A model generated the notes under the pieces. The model was not told the DNA's origin, did no database searches, and saw nothing but the letters and a program-made list of their open reading frames with translations. The position numbers were made by a program, and so were the translations under genes. This document shows positions 6,894 through 15,206 of a DNA stretch of 64,000 bases, piece after piece (within the stretch, counting starts at the first letter, position 1; the number at the start of each line of letters is the position of its first letter). This DNA is from Oscillospiraceae bacterium (lineage in GTDB: Bacteria > Bacillota > Clostridia > Oscillospirales > CAG-272): positions 1-64,000 of the forward strand of contig SVSB01000004.1 of NCBI GenBank assembly GCA_015064505.1, read 5' to 3'.

Positions 6894-8612
6894 TTATTCT
6901 ACTATATCTTCAATATCGTAAATTCTGAGCTTTGCCATTTTCATATCGGCGTACAAATATTTGTTCAGTCTGTAATCCGGAAATACGTTGTTTACGTAGT
7001 AAATGCTTCCGTCCGTGCCCGTGAAGAATCCAAGGGAATATGCGTAGTTTGCGGAGGAGTCCAGATTATAGTCGTAGGGAAGAGGATTTTCAAAGGCATG
7101 CCACGTTTTTCCAAGGTCAAAGCTTGCAAAAAGCTTGGAGCCGTCTCCTCTTTTGTTATCTCCGTCCGCGATATACCAATCGGGTCTTGAGAATCTGCCT
7201 GCGGCAATTATCGTTCCGTATTCGCCGCCTGCGGGAGTCCAGGTGCAATAGGGAGTACATCCCGTGAATTCTCCGTTGGTGCCGGTGACTCTGGTGCCCT
7301 TGTCAAGAGGGTCCCAATCCGTGAGTGAATCGGATATTTTTGTGTATACGGGGCCGCCAAGCTCTTCTATCATTTCGTAGCAAAGGACGTATCCGTGCTC
7401 ACCCATCTTTGCAACCGTTACCATTCCGGGACGGAGAGCCTTATTGGCGGGTGCAACGCAGTATTGCTTTTCACCCCAATTCACGCCGTCCTTTGATACT
7501 TTGAATACCAGTCTTTGGCCACCCACGTTGCTTACTTCGGTTTCATCGGAGTAGAAGCAGACGAGAGATCCGTCCTCATCGCAGATCAGGAAAGGCTCGT
7601 ACATTCCGTCCTTCGCTCCGTTACCCGAGTCAACAACGGTAAATTCCTCCCAGGTTTTTCCAAGGTCGTAGCTTCTCCAAATGCACATGAGAGTCTCTTT
7701 TTCCACGTTGTTGTCACGCGTGCATCCGGCAAGAAGGAGAGTACCCGCAGGCATTTCGCCAACCTGATTCGGAAGCTCGTAAATGTGAGGCTGCCAGCTT
7801 GCAACGTATTCGTTTGAAGGCTTTAACTGCTCGGAAACCGTTGTGATAAGGCGCCAGCTCTTTCCGTCGTCGTCGCTTCTGTATATGGGGTAATCTCTTC
7901 CTGCCCACTGTCCCGTTGCAAAGAGAACTCCGTTGTTTTCCCCGTTGTGCTGAAGCTGAAGGATCCTTTCGTAGGTGGGCCACTTGACCGACTCCGTGGA
8001 TGCGTGTATGACGGAGGTGTACAGGGTCTTTACACACTTTCCGTTGTCCAGAACCGCCGTTCCTTTATCAAGAGAGCCCGTAAGGGAAACCTCTTCCCTT
8101 GCGTTGATCACGCCTTTGTTATCCGATGAAATTACGAACAGGCGCATAAATTCCTTTACGGCGTAATAAACGGCTTCATCGGATTTGCCGTTAAGAACTA
8201 TCTTATTGCCCTTTATTTCGATTATATAATCGGCGTTTTTATCGGAGTTCAGCTTTTCAAGCGCGGAAACGGAGGCGTCTCTGTTGGTGTTTCCTATGAG
8301 AATTTCGGTAAGGGAATTATCGGGTGCTTCCCCTGTGTTTACCTCGTCCGTTTTTATCTTAAGGGATACGCCTGCGTACTCGTTGATAAGCTGTCTGAGA
8401 TTTCTGGTGGCGGTTATATGGTCCTTACCGGCATCCACGTTTCTGACGATAACGTATTCCGAAAGATCGCATTCGGGTTCCGTTGCTTCCGTTATGATCG
8501 GTGCGTCGGTGGTGTCGCCCGTACTTGAAGCGGAATGCCCGTCGGAACAGGAAACGAAAAAGGGAAGCGTCGTCAGAATTAAAAGCATTGCGGTGAATCT
8601 GATTTTTTTCAT
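6894..8612 (-). CDS. BNR-repeat (sialidase-fold) lipoprotein
   Basis: 572 residues. A lipoprotein signal peptide ends at the lipobox FVSC (about residue 22) and is followed by a Ser/Thr-rich linker. A domain at about 45-165 resembles the N-terminal domain that accompanies many secreted glycosidases. The rest is a beta-propeller-like region with Asp-box-like strings such as YRSDDDGKSW, WRSYDLGKTW and FASFDLGKTW. This suggests a surface exo-glycosidase or glycan-binding protein, but no complete sialidase active site could be confirmed by eye. Start at 8612 from AAGGAGA. The 115 bases between it and the glycyl radical gene show no clear promoter. Confidence 0.75.
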   Translation of the reverse strand: MKKIRFTAMLLILTTLPFFVSCSDGHSASSTGDTTDAPIITEATEPECDLSEYVIVRNVDAGKDHITATRNLRQLINEYAGVSLKIKTDEVNTGEAPDNSLTEILIGNTNRDASVSALEKLNSDKNADYIIEIKGNKIVLNGKSDEAVYYAVKEFMRLFVISSDNKGVINAREEVSLTGSLDKGTAVLDNGKCVKTLYTSVIHASTESVKWPTYERILQLQHNGENNGVLFATGQWAGRDYPIYRSDDDGKSWRLITTVSEQLKPSNEYVASWQPHIYELPNQVGEMPAGTLLLAGCTRDNNVEKETLMCIWRSYDLGKTWEEFTVVDSGNGAKDGMYEPFLICDEDGSLVCFYSDETEVSNVGGQRLVFKVSKDGVNWGEKQYCVAPANKALRPGMVTVAKMGEHGYVLCYEMIEELGGPVYTKISDSLTDWDPLDKGTRVTGTNGEFTGCTPYCTWTPAGGEYGTIIAAGRFSRPDWYIADGDNKRGDGSKLFASFDLGKTWHAFENPLPYDYNLDSSANYAYSLGFFTGTDGSIYYVNNVFPDYRLNKYLYADMKMAKLRIYDIEDIVE

Positions 8613-8655
8613 TGAGTATCTCCTTGCGGTGGGGATTTTGGAACTGTATGAAACG

Positions 8656-8684
8656 AGTATATCATTGAATTTTTGAAAAAACAA
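8656..8684 (-). promoter_or_regulatory. Promoter of the BNR-repeat lipoprotein
   Basis: Minus strand TTGTTT, 17 bases, TATACT, located 44 bases before the start codon. Confidence 0.5.
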
Positions 8685-8792
8685 GTCGCGCAAGCGAAGA
8701 TCAGTTCTCAAAAAAACAAACCGCGGCACGCGCAACGCGGATAAGCGTTGGAACGCAACGGAATAATTCGTTACCTTGCGGCTTACTTGTTG

Positions 8793-8821
8793 TTGACAAA
8801 GGCATACCTATATGCTATACT
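8793..8821 (+). promoter_or_regulatory. Promoter of the DtxR-like regulator
   Basis: A perfect TTGACA, 17-base spacer, TATACT. The transcript would begin near 8828, at a CGGAGCG/CGCTCCG palindrome (8828-8843), and pass a second palindrome before the start codon. Confidence 0.8.
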
Positions 8822-8858
8822 GAAGAACGGAGCGGACGCTCCGATCTTTCGATACGTG

Positions 8859-8876
8859 GGTTAGCTTTGGCTAACC
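8859..8876. promoter_or_regulatory. Palindromic operator GGTTAGC-N4-GCTAACC
   Basis: A perfect 7-bp inverted repeat separated by TTTG in the 5' leader of the DtxR-like gene. The TTAGC half-site recurs in the array upstream of the next operon. I infer autoregulation. Confidence 0.6.
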
Positions 8877-8887
8877 TTGGAGGAAAT

Positions 8888-9262
8888 ATGACAGCGGCAG
8901 GACTTAAATATCTTATAGCAGTAAACGATCTGGGTGCGGCAGGTATTAAAATTACCGAAATATCGGAAAAAATGGGTATTTCAAAGGTAAGCGTGTACCG
9001 TGCGGTATCGCGCCTTGAGGCGAGTGGGTACACGGTGAGAGACGAGAAGAACAGAGTTGTCATCACGGAGCAGGGAAAGGAACAGCTTGAAAAATACAAT
9101 CTGCTGACCTCTTTGCTTGCACACCACCTGAACACCTGCGGACAAATAAGGGCAGAGGTGGCAAAAGAGGACGCCATTAACGCGGTTTGCGCGGTAAGCG
9201 ACGAGTGCAGGGATGCCATTTTCAAGCTCCTTACGGCAAAGGCAAAGGGCGAGAATAAATAA
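8888..9262 (+). CDS. DtxR/MntR-family metal-dependent transcriptional regulator
   Basis: 124 residues. An N-terminal winged helix-turn-helix (ITEISEKMGISKVSVYRAVSRLEASGYTV) is followed by a helical dimerisation/metal region. The latter contains LLAHHLNTCG and KEDAINAVCAVSDECRDAI, which align with the His/Glu/Cys-bearing helices of DtxR-like repressors. There is no SH3-like C-terminal domain, as in MntR. In the second segment several positions usually occupied by Glu/His are Asn/Cys, so metal specificity is unclear. Start at 8888 chosen from GGAGG. TTAGC palindromes before this gene and before the next operon make it the likely local regulator. Confidence 0.85.
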   Translation: MTAAGLKYLIAVNDLGAAGIKITEISEKMGISKVSVYRAVSRLEASGYTVRDEKNRVVITEQGKEQLEKYNLLTSLLAHHLNTCGQIRAEVAKEDAINAVCAVSDECRDAIFKLLTAKAKGENK

Positions 9263-9350
9263 ACGCAACTCCTCAACTTTGCAATGCGGATGCCTCAAGA
9301 TTGCAAAATATACCGATTTTGAGTCCGCAAAAAACGAAATAATGAATTTT

Positions 9351-9405
9351 TTAGCCATAGCTAACTTAATTTTAGCTATGGCTAACTTATTGTTAGCTAT
9401 GGCTA
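9351..9405. promoter_or_regulatory. Three tandem TTAGCTATGGCTAA palindromes at 21-bp spacing
   Basis: Copies start at 9351 (TTAGCCATAGCTAA), 9372 (TTAGCTATGGCTAA) and 9393 (TTAGCTATGGCTAC). The period is exactly two helical turns, so bound dimers would sit on one face. The last copy ends four bases before the -35 of the downstream promoter. Confidence 0.7.
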
Positions 9406-9409
9406 CTCC

Positions 9410-9437
9410 TTGACCTGCGTAAATAATATGGTATAAT
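9410..9437 (+). promoter_or_regulatory. Promoter of the putative iron/haem operon
   Basis: TTGACC, 16 bases, TATAAT. It lies between the operator array and the palindrome at the start point, so repression by steric block is likely. Confidence 0.75.
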
Positions 9438-9440
9438 GAC

Positions 9441-9454
9441 TTTAGTTAACTAAA
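9441..9454. promoter_or_regulatory. Operator TTTAGTTAACTAAA at the transcription start
   Basis: A perfect 14-bp palindrome whose centre falls about ten bases after the -10 element. TTAG/CTAA outer half-sites match the tandem array upstream. Confidence 0.6.
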
Positions 9455-9502
9455 ATTCGCGGAAAATGTAAAAACGGCTCCGCGATGAAGGGAGAATTCA
9501 GT

Positions 9503-10282
9503 ATGAAAAGATATTTATCTGTAATAATGGCGGCAATTATGCTTCTTGCGTGCCTTTTTACCGTATCCTGCGGAGAGAAGCCGGTGACCGTTACCCGTTC
9601 CTTTATCGGCGGTTACGAGCAGACGGTGAATATGGGCGGAAACGAGAGTGGGATGAGCGGCAGAGTGCTGATGAATCTTAAGAGCGACGGCACCGCCGAT
9701 ATCTACGTTTCCCTCGTTGCTATGGGCAAGACCACTACTGCACAGTATAGCGGCACGTACTCCTTTGGCGAGAACGAGGAGTTTGACGAGACCATTACTC
9801 TTAACTACACATACGGCGAGGGTCAGAGCGCGGAGATAAAGGACGCGGTACTGATAGACAGCGTGTTTGAATCCCCCTTCTATATGGTTGCTTCCATGAC
9901 CTCCGCTCCCATAAGATTTTACGAAACCGCACCCGCAAGCGTTGACGGTGACGTTTACGTTGGATACCTTGCAAAGACGGGCGGTATGGGCTCTATGGTA
10001 TACGCTTACTCCGTTTGCCTTAAGGCGGACAACACCTTCAGCGTAAGCATTATGCAGCTTGCAAGCGTTATGCACGTCTGGGGCGAGAGCGTTGGTACTT
10101 ACGCTATCGACGGCGATAAGATCACCTTCACCTACGGAGTTTCCGACGGAGAGGGCGGAATTGCCGCAGAGGATTTCGTTTCCGAGGGCGTTGGATATTC
10201 CGCAGAGGGCTTTGAAGTGGGCTTTAACATAGGTCAGACCAACGTGCGCGCATCAAACGCCGTATTCATCAAGGTAAAATAA
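9503..10282 (+). CDS. Lipoprotein with two lipocalin-like beta repeats, first gene of the operon
   Basis: 259 residues beginning with a signal peptide and lipobox (VSCG, Cys at about residue 23). The mature part is beta-rich, with two related halves. Each has a strand pattern ending in a GTYSF or GTYAIDGDKITFTYG-like segment, reminiscent of small lipocalin-like domains. No catalytic motif is seen. A second lipoprotein with similar strands closes the operon. A surface-exposed binding role, perhaps for haem or another iron compound, is inference from context only. Start at 9503 follows GAAGGGAG; the upstream in-frame ATG at 9485 lacks such a site. Confidence 0.7.
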   Translation: MKRYLSVIMAAIMLLACLFTVSCGEKPVTVTRSFIGGYEQTVNMGGNESGMSGRVLMNLKSDGTADIYVSLVAMGKTTTAQYSGTYSFGENEEFDETITLNYTYGEGQSAEIKDAVLIDSVFESPFYMVASMTSAPIRFYETAPASVDGDVYVGYLAKTGGMGSMVYAYSVCLKADNTFSVSIMQLASVMHVWGESVGTYAIDGDKITFTYGVSDGEGGIAAEDFVSEGVGYSAEGFEVGFNIGQTNVRASNAVFIKVK

Positions 10283-10328
10283 AATCATCAGAACGTTAAC
10301 CATTTCATTTACATAAAGGAGAATCATC

Positions 10329-11015
10329 ATGGAAAGAGCAAGACTTGAATCAGGCGAGCTTAACAGATTTTTTAACTGGGCGTACAGGACCCGCGGCAAT
10401 ACGGTAAAGGCACTCGCGGAGGGCACGATGATGTCCCCCGAAAAGATATTCCTTTCCTTTACCTCTCACGATCCCGTATTTATCTCCAACGGCCCCGCAG
10501 GACTTAACGGATCCGTTAAGGGAATCGGCTTCATTCCCAAGGAGGAGTATCTTGAGGAGGCTCTTGCCGCCTACATCGAGCATATCAAGACCTACGATCC
10601 CGAGGACAAGACCTACAGCGACAGAGGACTTAAGCTGCTTATGAAGTGGCTCTACTCCGAGGAAGCGGAGAAGACCGTTGATTTTGAGCATATCTACAGC
10701 GTTGAGATGGCGTTCAAGCACAGCTGGGCAAACTATCAGGTAAATCCCGAGGCAACCCTTATGTTCTATCAGCCTCCCGTGCTTTCCTACGAGGTGCGCG
10801 GTAAGATGGAGATCGTCGGTAATCACAACGAGCTTGGCTCCATCTCTCCCTACGAGCTGCCCCTTATCCAGCAGTTCATCAACGCACAGCACGACGTTTA
10901 CCACTCTCCCAACATTGAGCGTTGGGTGACCCGTCCCGCATATAAGTTCACCGTTGAGGAGATCTTTGATAACTCCGCAAACAAGGTGGGCTTCGGTACG
11001 CAGATACCCTATTGA
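10329..11015 (+). CDS. Unrecognised cytoplasmic protein in the putative iron/haem operon
   Basis: 228 residues, no signal peptide or membrane segment, good AAGGAG site. The stretch NPEATLMFYQPP followed by EVRGKMEI resembles a strand pair in split-barrel flavin-binding (pyridoxamine oxidase-like) proteins. The C-terminal half has conserved-looking His/Asn/Trp clusters (NAQHDVYHSPNIERW). I do not recognise the family. A split-barrel flavin or haem protein such as a HutZ analogue is a speculative reading suggested by the HutX-like gene nearby. It overlaps the next gene by one base (TGATG). Confidence 0.55.
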   Translation: MERARLESGELNRFFNWAYRTRGNTVKALAEGTMMSPEKIFLSFTSHDPVFISNGPAGLNGSVKGIGFIPKEEYLEEALAAYIEHIKTYDPEDKTYSDRGLKLLMKWLYSEEAEKTVDFEHIYSVEMAFKHSWANYQVNPEATLMFYQPPVLSYEVRGKMEIVGNHNELGSISPYELPLIQQFINAQHDVYHSPNIERWVTRPAYKFTVEEIFDNSANKVGFGTQIPY

Positions 11016-12934
11016 TGAAGATGAAAAGAATAATTGCACTTATATTGGTCGCCGCATCCCTTCTGTGCGCGACCTCCTGCGCCGTAAGACAGGATAAGTA
11101 TGCGGATTCTCTCCGCATAGGTACCACGGCGTTGCCAAAGAATCTTAATCCCTACTCCTCCACCGCATCCTCCTCCACCTTTTTCGTCAGTCTGTTCTAT
11201 AACACTCTGCTTGGAAGCGTGTCTGTTCCTGCGGATTACGAGGAGGGCAAGACTTACACTTTCCCCGACGGAACGGTGTTCACTCCCGCAGATACCTCCG
11301 TGAACCCTCTTGCCTTTACAGACGGACTGCTTGAGTACGAGGGCGCTCTCCCCAAGAAGGAGGGAAGCCTTTACGGCTACGAGTATTTTGACCCCACCGA
11401 GGAGCAATGGAAGGAGCAGTGTGAGAGGGAGAGCATCAGGTTCGGCGTTGACGAAAACGGTAATCCCATGCTGGAGACCAAGGAAGAATTTGAGGCTCGC
11501 GCCATTATCGCGGTGCCCAAGACCAACTGGATGCGCTTCCGCTTCAAGGTGGTTGACGGTTATTCCTGGAACGATGGCACTCCCTTTACCGCAGAGGACA
11601 TAAAGTTCACACTTGATTACATCATCAAGCACGCAGGCTCTCTCGGAAGCCAGGCGTACTTCCTTACGGATTATTATCAGAGCTCCGTTATAGACGGGGA
11701 TCTTGAGTTTATTCTGGCAAGCAACAATTACACCTCCATGAAGAGCATCTGCAACTCCATAGTAGTGCTTCCGAAGCACATCTGGGAGAAGGTGCGCAAC
11801 CCCGCAAAGGAAAAGAACCTTTCCCCCGTGGGAACGGGAGCTTATTATATTGCTGAGGGCGACTACATTGAGGACAGCACCATAACCGTTACGTACCGCA
11901 GTGATTTTGACGCGACCCTTGCGGCGGAGATGTTTGCGGGCGAGCCCATAAAGAATATTTCCGTTATACTTATGAGCAACGAGGACGTGCTTATAAACGC
12001 CCTGCGCGACGGAAGCATCGATCTTATGATGGATACGGTAAAGCCCTCCAAGGCTTACGCAGTTGAAAACAACGCCGCATACGATAAGGTGCAGATCTGT
12101 GCGGTAAATAACGAGTTCGTTACCACTCTGCTCTTTAACGTGGGGCTCTACGGTGCCTTCGGGGATGGCGGATTCAACGGTTATTCCAAGGAGATCAGAG
12201 AAGCAATATCCCTTTGCATAGATCAGAAGAAGCTTATTGACGAGGTGCTTCACGGTATGGGCACGGAGGTGGGCGACTGTCTCGTGCAGGATTATTACGA
12301 TCACGCATACCTCGGCGAGGACGGCAAGTACGTATACCATAAGACGGACGTTGCCGCCGCAAACGCTCTCCTTGATACCACCTCCTACAAGATGGATGCA
12401 AACGGCAGCAGGGGTATTACTCTTACCGTGTTTGCCACTCCCGAGAACGAGGTTACCGTAAAGGCCCTTGCATCCCAGCTTTCCGCTATCGGTATCACCC
12501 TTGAATACGATCAGGCTACCTCCACCTACGCTGACGATATCAAGCAGCAGAATCACGCGGATTTTGATATGATAATCAACTCCGTGTCCTTCACGGCGGA
12601 CAAGCTGCTTATGTACAGCGCAAGATACAGCGTGTATCCCGGAGGGGACAGCGTTCGTCTGTTTAACTATTCCGGTATTAAGGACGATAAGCTTATCGGG
12701 ATGATAAGCGAGATGGAGCTTGCACCCAACACCGCAGAGCAGTATTCCCGTTGCCGTGAGGTGCAGAAGTACGTGGCGGATCTTGCCATAGAGCTCCCTC
12801 TGTACTCAGAGCATACCATCACCTTCTATTCTTCCCAGAGGTGGGAAGGCTGGATGGAGGTGCGCGGTGCATCGGTATGGAACAGCTATTCCATCCGCTA
12901 TCTCAAAAAGGTTGCAACCGCCCCCGTTCAGTGA
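11015..12934 (+). CDS. ABC transporter substrate-binding lipoprotein, family 5 (Opp/Dpp type)
   Basis: 639 residues. A lipoprotein signal (TSCA, Cys near residue 22) is followed by a family 5 solute-binding fold. Hallmarks are LRIGTTALPKNLNPYSS near the N-terminus, VVDGYSWNDGTPFTAEDIKFTLDY, LSPVGTGAYYI, and a C-terminal lobe with REAISLCIDQKKLI. The family carries peptides, nickel chelates and, in the E. coli Dpp system, also haem. The ATG at 11015 overlaps the preceding stop (TGATG), implying translational coupling; the track start at 11012 is TTG. The ligand is unknown. Confidence 0.88.
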   Translation: MKMKRIIALILVAASLLCATSCAVRQDKYADSLRIGTTALPKNLNPYSSTASSSTFFVSLFYNTLLGSVSVPADYEEGKTYTFPDGTVFTPADTSVNPLAFTDGLLEYEGALPKKEGSLYGYEYFDPTEEQWKEQCERESIRFGVDENGNPMLETKEEFEARAIIAVPKTNWMRFRFKVVDGYSWNDGTPFTAEDIKFTLDYIIKHAGSLGSQAYFLTDYYQSSVIDGDLEFILASNNYTSMKSICNSIVVLPKHIWEKVRNPAKEKNLSPVGTGAYYIAEGDYIEDSTITVTYRSDFDATLAAEMFAGEPIKNISVILMSNEDVLINALRDGSIDLMMDTVKPSKAYAVENNAAYDKVQICAVNNEFVTTLLFNVGLYGAFGDGGFNGYSKEIREAISLCIDQKKLIDEVLHGMGTEVGDCLVQDYYDHAYLGEDGKYVYHKTDVAAANALLDTTSYKMDANGSRGITLTVFATPENEVTVKALASQLSAIGITLEYDQATSTYADDIKQQNHADFDMIINSVSFTADKLLMYSARYSVYPGGDSVRLFNYSGIKDDKLIGMISEMELAPNTAEQYSRCREVQKYVADLAIELPLYSEHTITFYSSQRWEGWMEVRGASVWNSYSIRYLKKVATAPVQ

Positions 12935-13012
12935 ATGGCTCAAACGGAATAAAAGCCAAAACCGTGTCTGTAGCTTTTCGGCTTTTATAAAAATAACATT
13001 GCTCATATATAC

Positions 13013-13045
13013 GAATTGCACATTGTGTTCAGCAATGTGCAATTC
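13013..13045 (+). other. Stable intercistronic hairpin between binding protein and permease genes
   Basis: GAATTGCACATTG and CAATGTGCAATTC form a perfect 13-bp stem with a seven-base loop. No T-run follows, so it is more likely an mRNA-stabilising or processing hairpin favouring the binding protein than a full terminator. A weaker ATAAAAGCC/GGCTTTTAT pair lies just upstream (12949-12988). Confidence 0.55.
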
Positions 13046-13091
13046 GCGTTAAGAAAATGCGCAATTTGACGTAAATGGTTTGGAGAAAAGA

Positions 13092-14198
13092 ATGAAAGGT
13101 TATTACCTGAAAAAGATATTAAGCTCGCTATTCGTGCTTTTTATCATAATAACGCTGAACTTTTTCCTGCCGAGAATGATATTCAGCGATCCCGCACAGC
13201 CATATTTTGCGGGCGTGCCCGAGGATGCGGTTGCTCTCCGTGATCAGATCAGGGAGGCAAACGGCTTCAACGATCCTGTAATAGTACAGTATCTTGACTA
13301 CCTGGGCAGAATCGTCACTCTTGACTTCGGAGAATCTCATTATTATAAGGAATCCGTCTGGAAGGTAATGTTCTCGCGCATTCCCTGGTCCATGGTCCTT
13401 ACCGTTTCCTCCATGATCTTTTCCATTATTTTCGGAATTATCTTCGGTGCGATAGCGGGTAAGAAGCGCGACCGCGGCGCCGATAAGGCGTTGCTTGCCC
13501 TTTCGGGCGTTACTACGGCGATACCCTCCTTCTGGCTTGCTCTTGTGTCGCTGATGCTCTTTGCGTTTACGTATAAGATCTTCCCTTATCGCGGCGCAAT
13601 GACGGCGGGCTATACTCTTTCTTTTAACGGAACTGCGTTCCTTATCGTATTCGCGGCAGTCATGGTGCTTTCTATAGCGCTGAAGCTTATAACAAAAAAG
13701 ACTCTGTTCATCTTTGCGGGTATTCCCGTATCTCTGCTGGCGGCAATATTTGCCTCCATTCCCATGGGAGATATTATGGACGTAGCGTATCACGCGGCGC
13801 TTCCCGTAATGATCGCGGTATTTTCGGGCGTTATCTCTTACGCGTTGCTCGTAAGAAACAGTATGATAGCCGTAACCAACGAGGATTACATACTTACCGC
13901 CCGCGCAAAGGGTCTTCCCGCGGGAGTAGTGCTTTATAAGCATACCTTCCGCAACGCGCTTCTTCCCCTTATTACCAACGTGGGTATGTCCATGGCGGGT
14001 CTTATGGGCGGAAGCGTGCTGACCGAAAAAATATTTTCATGGCCCGGTATGGGTCAGCTTTTGCTTGACGCCTGCAACAACGGCGACTATCTTCTCTCTC
14101 AGGCAATACTCTTGCTTTTTGCGGTCATAACCGTGGTATGTAACTTTATAACCGACCTTGTGTACCACAAGTTTGACCCCAGAATAAAGGAGGTGTAA
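13092..14198 (+). CDS. ABC transporter permease, DppB/OppB type
   Basis: 368 residues with about six hydrophobic segments. The N-terminal motif ITLNFFLPRMIFSDP and the C-terminal EAA-like loop (YILTARAKGLPAGVVLYKHTFRNALLPLIT) are typical of OppB-like permeases that contact the ATPase. An extra hydrophobic pair around residues 175-235 makes it slightly longer than usual. Start at 13092 has GGAG upstream; the track ORF starts at a TTG. It follows the binding protein after a 157-base gap with hairpins. Confidence 0.88.
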   Translation: MKGYYLKKILSSLFVLFIIITLNFFLPRMIFSDPAQPYFAGVPEDAVALRDQIREANGFNDPVIVQYLDYLGRIVTLDFGESHYYKESVWKVMFSRIPWSMVLTVSSMIFSIIFGIIFGAIAGKKRDRGADKALLALSGVTTAIPSFWLALVSLMLFAFTYKIFPYRGAMTAGYTLSFNGTAFLIVFAAVMVLSIALKLITKKTLFIFAGIPVSLLAAIFASIPMGDIMDVAYHAALPVMIAVFSGVISYALLVRNSMIAVTNEDYILTARAKGLPAGVVLYKHTFRNALLPLITNVGMSMAGLMGGSVLTEKIFSWPGMGQLLLDACNNGDYLLSQAILLLFAVITVVCNFITDLVYHKFDPRIKEV

Positions 14199-14201
14199 GT
14201 A

Positions 14202-15206
14202 ATGAAAAAGCTTGGAATCACCCTCCTTTCCGCACTCAAGGGCATAGGTAGCTTTATCCTTAAGGTGCTGAAGAACCCCAAGGGCAGACTTGGCGTTATT
14301 CTCGTGGGTATCGTGGTGACGGCGGCGGTATTCGCTCCGTATCTCACCCCCTACGAGCTTGACGATTACGATATTGCAAACGGACTTGCAAAGCCGAGTG
14401 CGGAGCATCTTCTCGGTACCGATAAGAACGGTATAGATATTCTTACTCAGCTGCTCTACGGCGCCCGTATATCACTTATCATCGGCGTTACCACGGGTCT
14501 GTGCGTAACTCTGCTTGGCGCCACTCTCGGTATCGTTTCCGCGTATTTCGGTAAGGTTAGCGCCACCGTGATACTTAATATCATCAACGTGTTGCTTGTT
14601 ATCCCCACAACTCCCCTTATGATGATAATGAGCAATCTTTCCTCCAGCTATCTGATGATGATAGCAATATTCACCCTTATCGGCTGGTGCGGAACCGCAA
14701 GAATGGTACGCGCTCAGGTGCTTTCCATAATGAATATGAACTACGTCCGTGCCGCAGAGCTGGCAGGCGGATCCAAGAGCTATATTATGTTCCGCCACAT
14801 TATGCCCTCCGTTTCCCATCTGCTTATTATGAACTGTGCGCTTTCCTGTGCGGGATTTATGATAGCGGAGGCGGGACTCAGCTTTATCGGTCTTGGTGAC
14901 CCGTCCGTAATGAGCTGGGGTAAGATACTGGTTGCGGCGCAGGAAAGCGCCTTTACCTCGGGTCTTTGGGCGTGGGTGCTTGCTCCCGGTGCCGCCATCT
15001 TCATTACCGTTTTCGGATTTATGCAGATAGGCTACGCCCTTGAGGAGATACTTAACCCCAAGATGAAGCGCAAAAAAGATACCCGCACCAAGGGACTTTC
15101 CCCCGAGGCGGCTGCTGCAGCGGTTTTTGCCGAGATAGGCGATATCAGCGAGGCAGAAGCCGATGCCCTGAAGGAAAGCTTTGAAAAGGAGGGGCAGAGG
15201 GTATGA
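14202..15206 (+). CDS. ABC transporter permease, DppC/OppC type
   Basis: 334 residues. The N-terminal helix is followed by the OppC signature LLGTDKNGIDILTQLLYGARISL. Five core helices follow, with the EAA-like segment YVRAAELAGGSKSYIMFRHIMPS and LSFIGLGDPSVMSWG. A charged, Ala/Glu-rich C-terminal tail of about 50 residues is not usual for the family. It overlaps the next gene by four bases (ATGA), so the two are likely translated together. GGAGG precedes the start. Confidence 0.9.
   Translation: MKKLGITLLSALKGIGSFILKVLKNPKGRLGVILVGIVVTAAVFAPYLTPYELDDYDIANGLAKPSAEHLLGTDKNGIDILTQLLYGARISLIIGVTTGLCVTLLGATLGIVSAYFGKVSATVILNIINVLLVIPTTPLMMIMSNLSSSYLMMIAIFTLIGWCGTARMVRAQVLSIMNMNYVRAAELAGGSKSYIMFRHIMPSVSHLLIMNCALSCAGFMIAEAGLSFIGLGDPSVMSWGKILVAAQESAFTSGLWAWVLAPGAAIFITVFGFMQIGYALEEILNPKMKRKKDTRTKGLSPEAAAAAVFAEIGDISEAEADALKESFEKEGQRV

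Noticed and set aside
9351-9405. The tandem repeats as a small CRISPR-like array
   Set aside because: Units are 14-bp palindromes at 21-bp period with seven-base gaps; no spacers or cas genes. They are better explained as operators.
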